Source: Ursus arctos
Lineage: Eukaryota; Chordata; Mammalia; Carnivora; Ursidae
Length of the DNA stretch: 64,000 bases
Direction of reading: 5' to 3'
NCBI RefSeq assembly: GCF_023065955.2
Contig: NW_026622952.1
Location: forward strand, 32,933,813 to 32,997,812
A program made the translations under genes and the position numbers. Below, one piece after another: positions 47,589-58,704 of the stretch. Within the stretch, counting starts at the first letter, position 1. Every line of letters starts with the position of its first letter. The notes under the pieces are model-generated. The model did no database searches. It saw only the letters and a list, made by a program, of their open reading frames with translations, and was not told the origin of the DNA.

Positions 47589-48631
47589 ACGGCTCAGTCG
47601 GAATGCTCACATCTTTTCCGGCCTGTTGGGGGCGGGGTGGTGGTGGGGGGAGTTTTGAAATCTTAGAAATTTCTTTGAAGCAGCTTAAAAAGTCATTATT
47701 ATTGGATGGTATTGGAAGGTAGGAAATGGGTTGAAAACACGGGTATGTAGATTAAATACAAAAAAGTTCCCTAACTTAGAGCACCAACTTAGTGTAGGAA
47801 AATAGAAAGAATTGAAATCCAACAGAATGATTGGATGGAACTCAGTATTTATGACCTCTTTCAGAGGCAGAAGAAAAAAAGACTATTTTTTTTTTTAGAA
47901 AAGGAAAAAAAAGAATAAAAATGGAGTCATTGGTGGTGGTGATTTGTTTTTAATAGATGCTCATTCCAAAATCTGATGAGAGAATATGTATATAATTATT
48001 ATAATTATTATAATTATTAAAATGGTGCTGTTTTAGATTTTCCATTTACCCTAAAATATTTTTTACTTACACATCTCCTCTTCCACCTGACTTTTTTTTT
48101 TCTTTTACACTTATTAGTAGCTAGGGTGTTATTGTACCTCTCATGAATTTGAAGTATGTGCTTTCATCTCATTATATATTTTCTATATAAGAAGTGTCAT
48201 TTAAGAATGATTTCTCAAAATGCAATAATAGAGTTAAGTTGCCAGCCATGCAGGGCAACCATCCAATCATGAAAACCCATTCCACATGGAGGAAAACTAG
48301 TGTGGATGTGTGGCTTAGGGACGAAGGTGCTCCTCCTGGTAGCCAGCTGTTCCAGCAACAATATCATAACAGAAATTTCAGGAATACATGACATCCATGA
48401 CAATAATAATCGCATTTGAATACTTTTTATAATTACAGAATGCACCCATGAGTTTACCTTTCTACAACATCTGAGTGTGGAGGTGTGGTGTAACAATGTA
48501 TTCAGTTCACCAGTGAGTTTACACATGGTAGTCCCATTGTTAGTCAGTGGGGTGTTTAGTTTATAATCCACATCTTTGATTCCTAACCTTATGCATTGGC
48601 GCATGTGCAGTGGGGTTTCTTTGCTCTTTTG

Positions 48632-48633
<2 letters not shown>
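47589..48633. other. Unique non-coding DNA
   Basis: A G-rich block at 47628-47651 (runs of 5, 4 and 6 G) is just short of a strict G-quadruplex motif. AT-rich (ATT)n-like text lies near 47990-48018. No gene is seen. Confidence 0.5.

Positions 48634-48669
<36 letters not shown>
48634..48669. repeat. (TG)n microsatellite
   Basis: 18 perfect GT units. The 152-codon minus-strand frame at 48215-48673 starts in this repeat, which translates as alternating T and H, and is therefore rejected as a gene. Confidence 0.97.
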
Positions 48670-48671
<2 letters not shown>

Positions 48672-49254
48672 AAGGATATAAAAAGGTTGGTTTCTGACGG
48701 GCACTGGGAGCCTCCTGTCTGTCACAACTGACCAAGAATACAAAGTATTATAGACTTGTCACCGAAACTGGGTGGCCCTATTAGTCTTTGGGACCATCTA
48801 TTTTGCATCATCTTGATATTAATAAAAGTGTAATCGAGCCACTCTTTCTACAATTTAATGTCATAATTTCATCACCTTCTTCTGTGATTGCTTTTAATTT
48901 ATGAATTAAATTTACATTTGGGGTTTGTGTTTTCTCTTTTTCCTAAGCTTCATAAGTTCTTCACAATTGTTGATTTCCTTTTGTACTTAAAGCCAGAAAA
49001 GTGGTGATGTCCAAGAACTGCTTGTTAAATTTAAATTACCATAAAGAGGAAATGTTAAATTTTCTTCTAACAAGAAGGTGTTATTTTTTTTAAATTTTAG
49101 ATATGAATGTGAATTTTATATAGAATCTGTATAAATATAATATAATATATAGATTTTCTCTGATTTCTAGCAGCTAGAAATATATACTGACCAGGTACAA
49201 ATACTATGCATCATGCTAGTTATTTCTCAATATACTATAGATATGATAGGAAGA
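48670..49254. other. Unique AT-rich non-coding DNA
   Basis: Nothing recognised. Confidence 0.5.
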
Positions 49255-49420
49255 AACCTGTACTTTGAACCCAGACCTGAGTTTGAATTCTTGCTCTTTC
49301 TTTTGCCCACTGTATAATTTGGGCAAGCTATGGATCATCCCTGAGCCTTGGTTTCTTCAGCTATAACATGGCCAAAGCTGGACCCCGCAGGGACATTGTG
49401 TGAATATTGAATAACCACAA
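49255..49420 (+). mobile_element. MIR SINE, sense
   Basis: 'gaacccagacctgagtttgaattcttgctctttc', 'cccactgtataatttgggcaagctatggatcatccctgagccttggtttcttcagctataacatgg' and 'ggacattgtgtgaatattgaat' follow MIR order. Confidence 0.85.
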
Positions 49421-52124
49421 ATTTTTAATACCACTGATATATTTAAGGGCAGGCCTGTCTCGGGGCACATTTTCTTCACTTTTTATTCTTTCTGTCTTTT
49501 CCATGCAATGATTTTGTCAATGTCCACTGTTTTGGTGTTTATTAGGATGTTTGAGTGCTTTTAATTTTGGTCTGAATTTAATGGTGGGAAACAGGAGATT
49601 TATTTTGCCAAAGAAATGAGAATTTACTGACTTTCGGAATTAAGTAAGTTTTATTTTCTCGTTACCAATTTGAGTCGAGAGCATGTAAATACTACCTTCG
49701 GAAGGCTAAGGGGAAGTGAAACAAGATGAAAATGAAATTATCTCCCTAAAGGATTCCCTAATAATATCTAGTGTTTCACGCAAGTGGGGTGAGTGGCTCC
49801 GTAGAAAAGGCTCCTTGGAAGGCGCCACGCAAATGAACCTGCCTGCATGTCTTCGCCACCGCAGAAAATTGGCTCTGGAACGACTCGTGTGTGAGCTCTA
49901 CCTGCGTGTTTTCAGTTGTCACTAGCCTACTCAGGGGACCAAAGAAGAAAGCTTTTCTCCAGGACCAGCAAGTCTACAGGGGTCTGAGAGTGGGGATCTG
50001 CCAACACAAAATTAAAGTAATAAGGAAGGCACATTAACAAAGGCTCTTTTTCTTTTAATAAACATAAAAAAAAAAAAAAGCTGTCCCACCAGACATGACT
50101 TTTTCCAAGTGTTACTGCAGTTAGTGCTTTTTAAAATTCTCAAAGTATAAAGTACGAGAGAAAAGAAAATGTGACATTTCACTTTTTGTATGTTTTTCTT
50201 CTGAGTGGTCTCGTATGCTAATTATACATAGAACTTATGCTGTTTACTTTCACCTACAAGTTATAGATTTAAGTTAGTGGAGGTGTCAGTGTGCTACACA
50301 TAGGGTCGCATCATTAATTATACATTTTATAACTTTTGGGTGAATTTAATGCAAGATAGGCCAAATGCTGCAAATGTACTTTATAGAACTGCACTGTTAA
50401 GGAATGGATTTTTTTTTCTTCCCTAAATCAACTGTCTCTTCTCTCATTCAGCTCCATCTCTGGCTGATTATTTTTCTTCCTCATTTTCATGGTAGCACTT
50501 GAAAAAAATAATTTAATAGAAAAAAAATCACAAACTCGACACTCTCTATCTCATATCCTGGTAAAGGAAGCCTATAGACTAACATTAAGATAGGTGAGAA
50601 GAATATAAATGATATGTAATTTCAAAAAGGAAAGAGCAGCAATGTACATTGCTTCTCTCTCATTCAGTAGCATTAATTCTTATTTCTTATTAATGAGGGC
50701 TGACACTGCGCCCACAAGACAACAGCAGTTAAGTGCTGGCCCCGTCGAGAGATTCTGTAGTGGTTTCCGTCTCCAGACCTTGCAGGCAACGGTGACTTGA
50801 ATGTCTTGCGTTTGAAGACGGTGATGATAATGGCAAAGAGAAAAGATCCCTTTGATGTGGGGAGCTTAGGAGCAGGACAGGTAAACACGCCATTCATCAT
50901 ACTATTACTTAAGCACATGCAGAGTCACTGCTCAATTATCGCTGCTAATGAAGAGGGGCAGTAGACTGAGTAATACAACATGGCAGCGAGAATCATTTGT
51001 ATTCGAGTCAAAATGACTTTTTGTACTTATATTTGAATATAATTGTGCCTGATATTCTGGGACTCCTAGCTGAGCGATCAGCAGGCAGGAGAGTTCCCGC
51101 AGATGCACTTGCTCCTTGTTCCCTCCTAGAAGCAGAGGAAGCCCACGTGTCTCAACTGCTCCGCGGCTTGGGCTCGGCCACCAGACCAGTGCCTGGCACA
51201 GCTCTATTTGGGTGTGACCACCACTGAGGCCTGCGCTGGTGGAGAAGGGGGTGCAGGACGTAGGGTTGGGGAGAAGAGCGCCCTGGTCTGGTATTCACGT
51301 GTCTGTAAACCAGGGCGGATGAATAAAGACTAATGCCATGTCACCGGAAAACATTTTAATGAGACTTTCAAAAATTGTATGAGAAACCCGAGAGGTAACT
51401 CTGGCCAGCTCACTAATACAGCCCCTTGACGAGAGTCTCCTTACTCTATTTACCTAGATCCAAATGCTGGGTCATAACCTGTTTCAGCCACGCCTGCCCT
51501 TTAATGCAATTAAAGATATGTATTTACATTTCTTCAAACTCTTGTATTTCCTACTTTTAGCCTGATTATTGGTTAGATCTAGTTTTTAAAGTGGGGAGGG
51601 GAGCATGGTTGGGAATTACAGCAGCTGCCTAAGGAGATGGCAGATGGTTCCGGATCAGTGTGGCAGGGTGGAAATAGCTCTGCGCTGGGAAGGTTGCAGA
51701 GGTCTTGCAGTGTTGCTGTAATCAGAGGGTAGTATTGAGTGCTGAGATTATTTTATTACAGAGAGAATGAGACATTGCAAGGAAGGAAATCGACACACAT
51801 GCACACACATATGCACAATCTTAGCATATTGACTTCTATTTTGTTTATTTTTCTAAGAACCTTTTTCTTCTTTTTTCTTCCTTTTTTTTTTTAATACCAG
51901 ATAACAGACTGCTTTATTTCAAAGCTATCATTGCATCATTATAAGTGCATTGTTTAGGAAGATGTCAAACTCTTCCTGATGTAAATGAAAAATCATTTAT
52001 TAGCAGATAAAGGTACTAATTGAATGAGGGATAACAATGGTAAAAATTATACGTTGTTTTAAAAGTTGCTCGCAGAAAACATGTGCAGGCTGGTAGGAAA
52101 TCATAGAATTTCATTCAGTAAATA
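49421..52124. other. Unique non-coding DNA; candidate conserved non-coding element
   Basis: Contains an A14 run at 50066-50079 preceded by AATAAA (50057-50062) with no recognised parent. Positions 50680-51010 have the unique, non-repetitive texture of a conserved non-coding element. Positions 51060-51310 are GC-richer. No exon can be supported. Confidence 0.4.
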
Positions 52125-52480
52125 CCAACTGTTTGAGTTCATTCAGCCTGCTACAACAAAATACCACAGGCTGGATAGCTTAGGAACAACGGAAATTTAT
52201 TTCTCACAGTTGTGGAGGCTGGGAATCTGAGACCAGATGCCGGAAACGTTGGACAAGGGCTCTCTGCTGGGTTGCACACTTCTCATTCTATTCTTATGTG
52301 TGGAAGGGGCCAGGGATCTCTCTGGAGCCTCTTTTATAAGGGCATTAATCTCACAGACAAGGGTTTCTGCTCTCATGGCCTATTCACCTTCCAAGACCCT
52401 ACCTCCTAATACCTCATAACAGGCATTAAGATTTTAGCATATGAACTGGGGGAATGCTTTCAGACCAAGGAACCAACATT
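52125..52480 (-). mobile_element. MaLR-type LTR, inverted
   Basis: 'gcctgctacaacaaaataccacaggctggatagcttaggaacaacggaaatttatttctcacagttgtggaggctgggaatctgagacc' is the reversed 3' end. It continues with 'gcctcttttataagggcattaatc' and 'ccaagaccctacctcctaatacc' and ends near 'tatgaactgggggaatgctttcagacc'. This matches MLT1/MST-like LTRs in order. No internal region is seen. Confidence 0.8.
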
Positions 52481-53689
52481 CTAGATGCAGGTGTTAATGA
52501 TGAAGCTTGGGAAAAAGGACATAATTCATAGCTTCAAAGTATTTATATCTAATGGGGGAATATCACCCTGAGATTTATATATTTTTATTTTGGCTATATA
52601 ATTCAAACACTTGTGAGTAAGGTAATCTCAAGGCTTACATGTTCAGAGCAGGAAATTTGCTTCATCTTTGTATATTTCCAGTTCTAGGTAAGTTTTTGCA
52701 CATTTAAGTACATCTAAAATACTTACTGAGCTAAAATCATAAGTGTTTTATGCTACTCAAAGGTAACCAAATGATATTCATCACAAAGAAATGCACAGAA
52801 AACAAGCTGATCATAGGATCGTGAAACAGCCAATCTTACTGTGTCATAAATTATTTTTTTTCTTTTTTCTTTTTTCTTTTTTTTTTTTTTTAACTTGGCA
52901 TAGTACATGGAACTGAGGTGACAGGTTCTTTGTATTGGTCATGAGTTTTTAAATTACAAGTAGGTAATGAAATCCTCACAGCTTATGCAAATACGTTAAT
53001 GTCTTGGATATCATTTTAAGAAGTCCACAGGTAATGGCTTCAGGCATAGTTGGAACTAGCTGCTAAAACAGTGTTTCCAGGGTTTTCTTGGATCTGCTTT
53101 CCTATCTTTAGGCTTTATTTCAGCCACTCCCTTTTTTCAGCCACTTCCTTTTTTCATGGTGACAAGTTGAGCATCAGGAACTTCTGGATTACTTCCTAAA
53201 TGATGAGGAAACCCAGCAACGCAAATGTTCATTTCCATTAGTTCTACCAGCAGCATCTGGCTGACACTTAGTGATTCTGATTGACCTGTCTTGTATTGTA
53301 AGCATATTCTGAGTCAATTTCTGCAGCCAGGGGAAATGGCCCATGCTGATTGGCTGGCCTGGGCCACCTTTTAGAATCAGGGTCTTAATTCCCAAAGGAG
53401 AGTTAAGATGCTTCTAGGAAAAGTGGGAGAAATGGTTATTATGCAGACAGAACAGCAGATGTTTAAGAAAGTCTTGTACAGAGCAAACATTTAATGTTCA
53501 TTTAACTGAAACTTTGATATTTCTTAACTATCTTTGTAGGCAGAATATCAAGAAGACATTTTATTTACATACAGGCACTTTGGAAATTTGAGTCACAAAT
53601 TTGTGCTTGGGGATAAGACATTTTTTTCTAATATGTAAGGGAAAATTGTAATAGAAATTGAAGACCAGTGAAGTTTTAGTCCTGCGTGA
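52481..53689. other. Unique non-coding DNA
   Basis: A T-rich tract lies at 52853-52892. A 17-bp tandem duplication, cagccactccctttttt, lies at 53121-53137 and 53138-53154 with one mismatch. No gene is seen. Confidence 0.5.
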
Positions 53690-53970
53690 GTCAGCACTTC
53701 CTTCACTCAAGTGTCTTATCACTGATGCCTTTCCTGACTAGCGTCTGCAAAAGAAAAGATGCTTTTACAAGCCCCTCCTGACAGTCACAGCACTTTCTAT
53801 TCTTTCACTTTATTTTTCTACATAGTTTTATCCCCATTTGGTGTATTATATATTTACTCATTATATATCCTTTATATTTATTATCTGTCTTCCCTCATTA
53901 CAATTTAAATCCCATGAGAAGCTTATTCATTTCTCACTGTTCACCTAGGTGACTGGTATGTATTACATGG
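53690..53970 (+). mobile_element. L2 LINE 3' end, sense, diverged
   Basis: 'aagtgtcttatcactgatgcctttcctgac', 'cacagcactttctattctttcactttatt', 'tatttattatctgtcttccctcattacaatttaaatcccatgagaagc' and 'ggtgactggtatgtattacatgggtgga' match the order of the L2 3' end. Confidence 0.6.
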
Positions 53971-53980
53971 GTGGATGGGT

Positions 53981-53992
53981 GGAAGGAAGGAA

Positions 53993-54036
<44 letters not shown>

Positions 54037-54046
54037 AAGAAAGAAA

Positions 54047-54096
<50 letters not shown>

Positions 54097-54108
54097 AGGA
54101 AAAGAAAA
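53981..54108. repeat. Homopurine microsatellite block (GGAA, GA, GAAA)
   Basis: 128 bases that are purine on this strand except for one C at 54000. It moves from GGAA repeats to (GA)n (54001-54030) to (GAAA)n (54031-54095). It sits at the end of the L2 fragment. Both strands give apparent open frames (R/E/K-rich or S/L-rich) that are artefacts. Confidence 0.97.
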
Positions 54109-55149
54109 CAAACAAGATGCTTTAAGTTACCAAATAAGATGTTCAGAAGCCCAAGGGAACTCAATCCTATGAGTTCCTAATATGGATAATGTTATTGATT
54201 AAGACTTTTTAAAATGTTAGCACTTAGAATGGAATCTAAATACATATAATTTTAAAATGTAGAAAAGAATGAAAAAATACACGATATACCAACTTTCTTT
54301 AATTATTAAATTGTATTTATTAGCATAAACTTAAGTATTAATTTTTATCAGGTTGGGGATCATACTGATACTATTTTTACTCTATGCTTTTGCTTTGTTC
54401 TCAATGTATGATCAAATTTGATTAATATTTGCAAAGTCTATTTAGAATAAAAATGTAACAGTTTGGTGGTAGATTAAAAAAATAATAGTATTGTGTCCAC
54501 AGATGCATAGAGACTGTATAATGTACAATTGAGATTATACAATCAGTTCTTACTAAGTAAGTGCCAAGCACCTATCTGAATTGTTGGCAATACATTGTAG
54601 TTTAACTGGTTTTTACCAACCTGTATGTGTTCTCCCCACACTGTCCATCATTGTTCAGGGAGTGAAGATTGATTTATATCTATTGGAAAGATAGATAACA
54701 AAAATCAATGCATTATAGTCAAATTTAAGTTACTTAGGTTGTTTCTTACTTCCTGTTAGTCTATGTAATTGGGGACTAAAGATTTAAACCCCTATTCGGA
54801 ACCAGCTCGAACCCTCTCTTCTCTGATGCCCTCCCAGAATATTTTAATCTTCCTTCAACTAGAATGTTTTGTCACTCAAGGTCTACTTCTCTTGAGGCAA
54901 TGTAACATATAGTGTATTTTGAATATCTCTTGTATTCCTGTATTAAACTGTCATTTATCTTACTTTCCAGAAGTATAGGCAAGTAATTGTGATCTGATCA
55001 TAAGTGTGGAAACAAAAAATGTGACATGTATGAACAAGAAAATGCCATGTGTACAAAACCAGGGTGTTACATTTAAGAATACTCTTCTTTGTCTTAGCGA
55101 TTCTCCGTAGCCTCTTCTGTCATGCCAGGCAATTAATAAATTTATTTTC
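54109..55149. other. Unique AT-rich non-coding DNA
   Basis: Nothing recognised, except that 54800-54930 may be a diverged L2 fragment. Confidence 0.45.
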
Positions 55150-55760
55150 CCAATATAAACTCGCATACATCATTCCATCTACTCAAAAATCTTCAGTGAT
55201 TCCAGTGCCTGCACTATGAAGTACAAATACCAAACTTAGGTCAGTAAGCATCACCCTTTATAAAATATTTTATCCTTCTACTCTCATAGTGCACTGCATT
55301 AAACTTGCTCAGAGTCAAAGGGCTTTTTTTTTTTTTTTTAAGATTTTATTTATTTATTTGAGAGAGAGACAGAGAGAACACAGGCAGGGGGAGGGGCAGA
55401 AGGAGAGGGATAAGCAGGCTCCCCGCTCAGCAGGGGACAGGGAGCCCGACAAGGGGCTAGATCCCAAGATCATGACCTGAGCTAACTTAACCAGCTGAGC
55501 CCCCCAGGCGCTCCTAGTCAAAGAGCTTAGTAAAGTGTGCCTTGGTTCTTGCTATACTGCAGCAGGGAGGAATTTTTTTCGTTCCTGTGTTGTGAGATAA
55601 GTCCTAACTACTCAAGGTCCATCTCTAGCTCTACTTCCTTCGTGAAGCTTTCTGAAACTCACAAACCACCATGCTTCTTCCACTGTCTGGCATGATCCTT
55701 TATCTTTTCCCCCTACGTTGGCAGCCCACTAACTTGTTAAATCCTGCCCATAGTATAAGT
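55150..55760 (+). mobile_element. L2 LINE 3' region, sense, split by a Can-SINE
   Basis: Left half: 'tcttcagtgattccagtgcctgcactatgaagtacaaataccaaac' matches L2 'ttcaatggcttcccactgc ... aagtccaaactc'. Right half: 'ccttggttcttgctatactgc', 'actcaaggtccatc', 'ttccttcgtgaagctttctgaaactca' and 'ccctacgttggcagcccac' continue in order. The two halves fit one copy opened by the SINE at 55313-55528. Confidence 0.6.
55313..55528 (-). mobile_element. Can-SINE, inverted, with 13-bp target-site duplication, nested in L2
   Basis: A reversed A tail (T run, 55324-55339) is followed by 'aagattttatttatttatttgagagagag'. The body has 'aagcaggctccccgctcagcagggg', then 'gatcccaagatcatgacctgagc'. The head end is 'cccaggcgct'. 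The duplication is agtcaaagggctt at 55313-55325 and agtcaaagagctt at 55516-55528, with one mismatch. It lies within an older L2. The plus-strand frame 55289-55480 is a SINE artefact. Confidence 0.95.
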
Positions 55761-57189
55761 TTTTGGATTCCTAAAAATTAGCTGATAATGTGTACTCATT
55801 AGATTTTGCTGATGCCAGTGACAGTGATGATCGTGGTAAGAATTATGGTTTGGAATATGTATTGGCTGGGAACGGGTCATGTATTCAGACGAAATATGAT
55901 AAAACAGTTCACTAGTGGGAAAATTCATTTTAAAAATAAGTATTAATTATGTTTTTATTTTTTAAGTATTTTCGTGTTAAGATATTTTATCATAGCATTT
56001 ATTATACTTACACAGTGAAGATTCTAATATTAGGAATTAAATAAAATGATTTAAAATTAGGAATTAAATAAAATGCATGATATGTATGTCATATATTTTA
56101 CACTCCAATATATTAATACAACCTTGCCATGATATTCATATCCTTAACATTTCTTTTATACTTTTTTTCCTATGATACTTGTGCTTAAAATATCATAAGA
56201 TATAATTGCATGTATGCCATGGATCCCTGTATTAAAGGATATGAAAAAATTAATACGTTATTGTTAGATTTTTGTAAGTGTTCATAGTGTGGGATGGCCC
56301 AGTTCTTTTGTGCTAAATCTTTTAGAAATTATTCAACTCCACTGAGGTAGAATCTATTTCTCTTCCTCCTCTAATCTAACCCCCAGGGCCACTGTTCTAT
56401 GAGCATCTTATCCTGCTAAATTAAGAAGCCCATCCTGTTGTTTTGCATGTACCTTATTTAGGCCATCAGCAGACAAAATGGAAATTGTATTTTGTAACCC
56501 ACAGTGTGGTCCACAGGGGAAATGAGGAGTTGATAAGTATATATCCAGTACACTTACTCTAAGTGATAATTAAAACTGGAGCACAGAAACACAGAAGGAA
56601 ACTTGGAATGAAATTGTCAATCTTAAAATTGTCAATTTAGAAATCTAGCCTAATTTTCCTGCAAACAGTGGTTCTCAAGAATCTTGGCAAAGACCCACCT
56701 CTGCCCTCCTGGGTTCAATTTAGAAGAAGGGAAAAGAAGTAGAGAGAAATCTTGTCTGTATCGCCTGGAGCCCTCTTGGTGCCACAATAGTTAAGATGGT
56801 GTTGGCTTTTCCATTATCTTCTGGGATCGAATGTAGCATAAAAGGTCAAAGACCTGGGTGTTTACCGGATATAGTCATTAGTTAGTTAATCAATTAATTA
56901 ATTTTTTTGATTCAGGTAAGAGAATTGTATTCTTCCACTTTAAGGAAAGACTTGAATTATTTCTTATTCCAAACACTTAGGACTCAAATACAATCTGACA
57001 CATTTTCTCCAGAAGCTGGGCTTTTATGTATGGATGCATAGAATCTTTATCATTCCAGTTTCTACACCTATAGCATTCTACTATAAGAAATAAAATTCTA
57101 AAAGGGGGGGGAAAGAAATAAAATTCTATAGTTATTGAACTAAGAAAATAAAGAGGACATATATTGGCCAGTTGAATGCTTTACATTTT
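55761..57189. other. Unique AT-rich DNA with two small tandem duplications
   Basis: A 20-bp perfect repeat, attaggaattaaataaaatg, lies at 56029-56048 and 56056-56075 (period 27). A second, aagaaataaaattcta, lies at 57085-57100 and 57113-57128. 'cagtggttctcaag' at 56666 resembles a hAT left end but the rest does not follow. No gene is seen. Confidence 0.5.
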
Positions 57190-57335
57190 ATTTTATTTTA
57201 TTTTATTTATTTTTTAAGTAGGCTCCACACCCAGCATGGAGCCCAACGTGGGGCTTGAACTCATGACCCTGAGATCAAGACCTGAGCTGAGATCAAGAGT
57301 CAGACACTTAACTGACTGAGTCACCCAGGTGCCCC
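57190..57335 (-). mobile_element. Can-SINE (older SINEC type), inverted
   Basis: The reversed A tail, here (TTTTA)n, is followed by 'aagtaggctccacacccagcatggagcccaacgtggggcttgaactcatgaccctgagatcaagacctgagctgagatcaagagtcagacacttaactgactgagtcacccaggtgcccc'. It has the 'ccagcatggagccc' body of the older SINEC subfamily. A target-site duplication is not clear. Confidence 0.92.
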
Positions 57336-57499
57336 AATTCTATGCATTTTTATTTATTGAAGGAATTCAGCTTTCTCTCAACTGCTTTCAAACAAATGCT
57401 ATCGGAAGTAAGTTTTATCATACCTTCCCAAAACATTTTGAAGCCATGCATGTCCTATTGAAAATTTGTAAGAAAAGTTAGGATCAAAAAATAATTTAG

Positions 57500-57690
57500 A
57501 TGTATAGCTCTAGGTTCAAGTCCTGACTTATCACCACTGAGTAGCCTTAGGAAGATTATTTAAATTCTCTAAGCTTGAATGTGTATATAAAATAGGAATA
57601 AAAATTATACTTAACCCTAGATGTTTCTGTGAAATTTAAATGCGCAGAGCTTGGCACATGCTTGTTACAAAATAAATAATAAATGGCAAC
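57500..57690 (+). mobile_element. MIR SINE, sense
   Basis: 'ctctaggttcaagtcctgac' (head), 'gtagccttaggaagattatttaaattctctaagc' (core), 'tgtgtatataaaataggaataaa' and 'gcgcagagcttggcacatgcttgttac' with a final aataaa follow MIR order. Confidence 0.88.
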
Positions 57691-58704
57691 TCTTATGACC
57701 ACAAAATATTAGATACCCAAAGAACTAGTAGAGCGTAATATACAGCTACCAAATAAAGTCATTCAAAAACAAAACTATAAAATGAAAATATCAAGATGTA
57801 AAAAAATGATTTCTTTCCTATGCATATGCATAAGAACGTTGTTAAATTTTACTGGGTATAGGATGTAAAACATCTTTAGAAATTGTTTTCTGAGATTTTT
57901 TCCCCCCCACTGCCCCACAGGGCAAAGCATTGAAAGTAGACACACCAGGACTAGGATGGGTCAACCGTTCATTTGAAAGACTGTGTATTATTGTGGACAA
58001 AGCCTTTAGTGCGCTACGTGGGTAAAAAGAGTAAGACTGCCCCAGAGAGAATGTTGAGCAGCAGCACAAGAGAGAATCTTGCCGTTTATGATTGCCTGGA
58101 CAATCCAGTCCAGCCCCAGAATGGTAACACACTGGAAGCTTCACAACTATGAACCTGCCTGTGCTGTCTGCCACAGAGCCCCATGCTGCTTGCTGGGAAA
58201 TAGCCTCACTGTGCTAAAACGCAGAGATGAGGCAGCAATGAAGACTAGGTAGGCAGGTTTGTGCAATTGCATGGTTGGCTGTTTTTTCTCTATATGTATT
58301 TCCCTTGTAAACCTCCACCACCAACCACAAAATCTTATTACAGTGATATCAACAAATGACTACAGTATTGATCCCATATATAAAAGGCCATTTACGTTTG
58401 CAGGCCCCTAAGAAGCACTAGTGTGTTGTCGATCATACTTTCAATTAGAGGTGTCCTATCAGATGCAAAGTGACTGGTACCTAGGTTATCAGGAGGCACG
58501 GGCCCCTATTAAAGGACAGACTTCTGCCTCCACGGACAGGTGCGGCATTTGCAAATTAGGCAGTATGTTAAATGCGGGAGCACCATTTGCTGCCTAAAGT
58601 AATCCCACCGTGAATCTTTCCGTGGAGGGAATAGCTGTTCTCAATATCTGAGTCAATCCAAGACTTCTAAAAATTTCAAGCATTTAAAAAGAAAGGATAG
58701 GACC
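57691..58704. other. Unique non-coding DNA; candidate conserved element
   Basis: Positions 58380-58660 have non-repetitive texture typical of conserved non-coding DNA. The half-site ccacggacag within 'ctccacggacaggtgcgg' (about 58531-58540) matches half of the REST/RE1 motif only. The 110-codon minus-strand frame at 57842-58174 has no domain. Confidence 0.4.

Noticed and set aside
47628..47651. G-quadruplex
   Set aside because: Only three runs of three or more G separated by valid loops; the strict four-run motif is not met.
48215..48673. 152-codon minus-strand open frame
   Set aside because: It starts in the TG/CA microsatellite (alternating T and H) and has no domain afterwards.
50057..50079. 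AATAAA plus A14 as a gene 3' end or retrocopy
   Set aside because: No coding or transcript-like sequence upstream and no target-site duplication.
51276..51291. Third CTCF-like site (agcgccctggtctgg)
   Set aside because: About 12 of 15 positions fit, but three mismatches fall in the core.
53934..54180. R/E/K-rich and S/L-rich frames on both strands
   Set aside because: Translation of the homopurine microsatellite.
56666..56740. Left end of a hAT element (cagtggttctcaag)
   Set aside because: Only the first dozen bases fit; nothing after them follows a known hAT family.
57842..58174. 110-codon minus-strand frame
   Set aside because: No recognisable domain, unremarkable composition and no splice support.
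58531..58548. REST/RE1-binding site
   Set aside because: Only one half of the motif matches; the other half is mostly mismatched at standard spacing.
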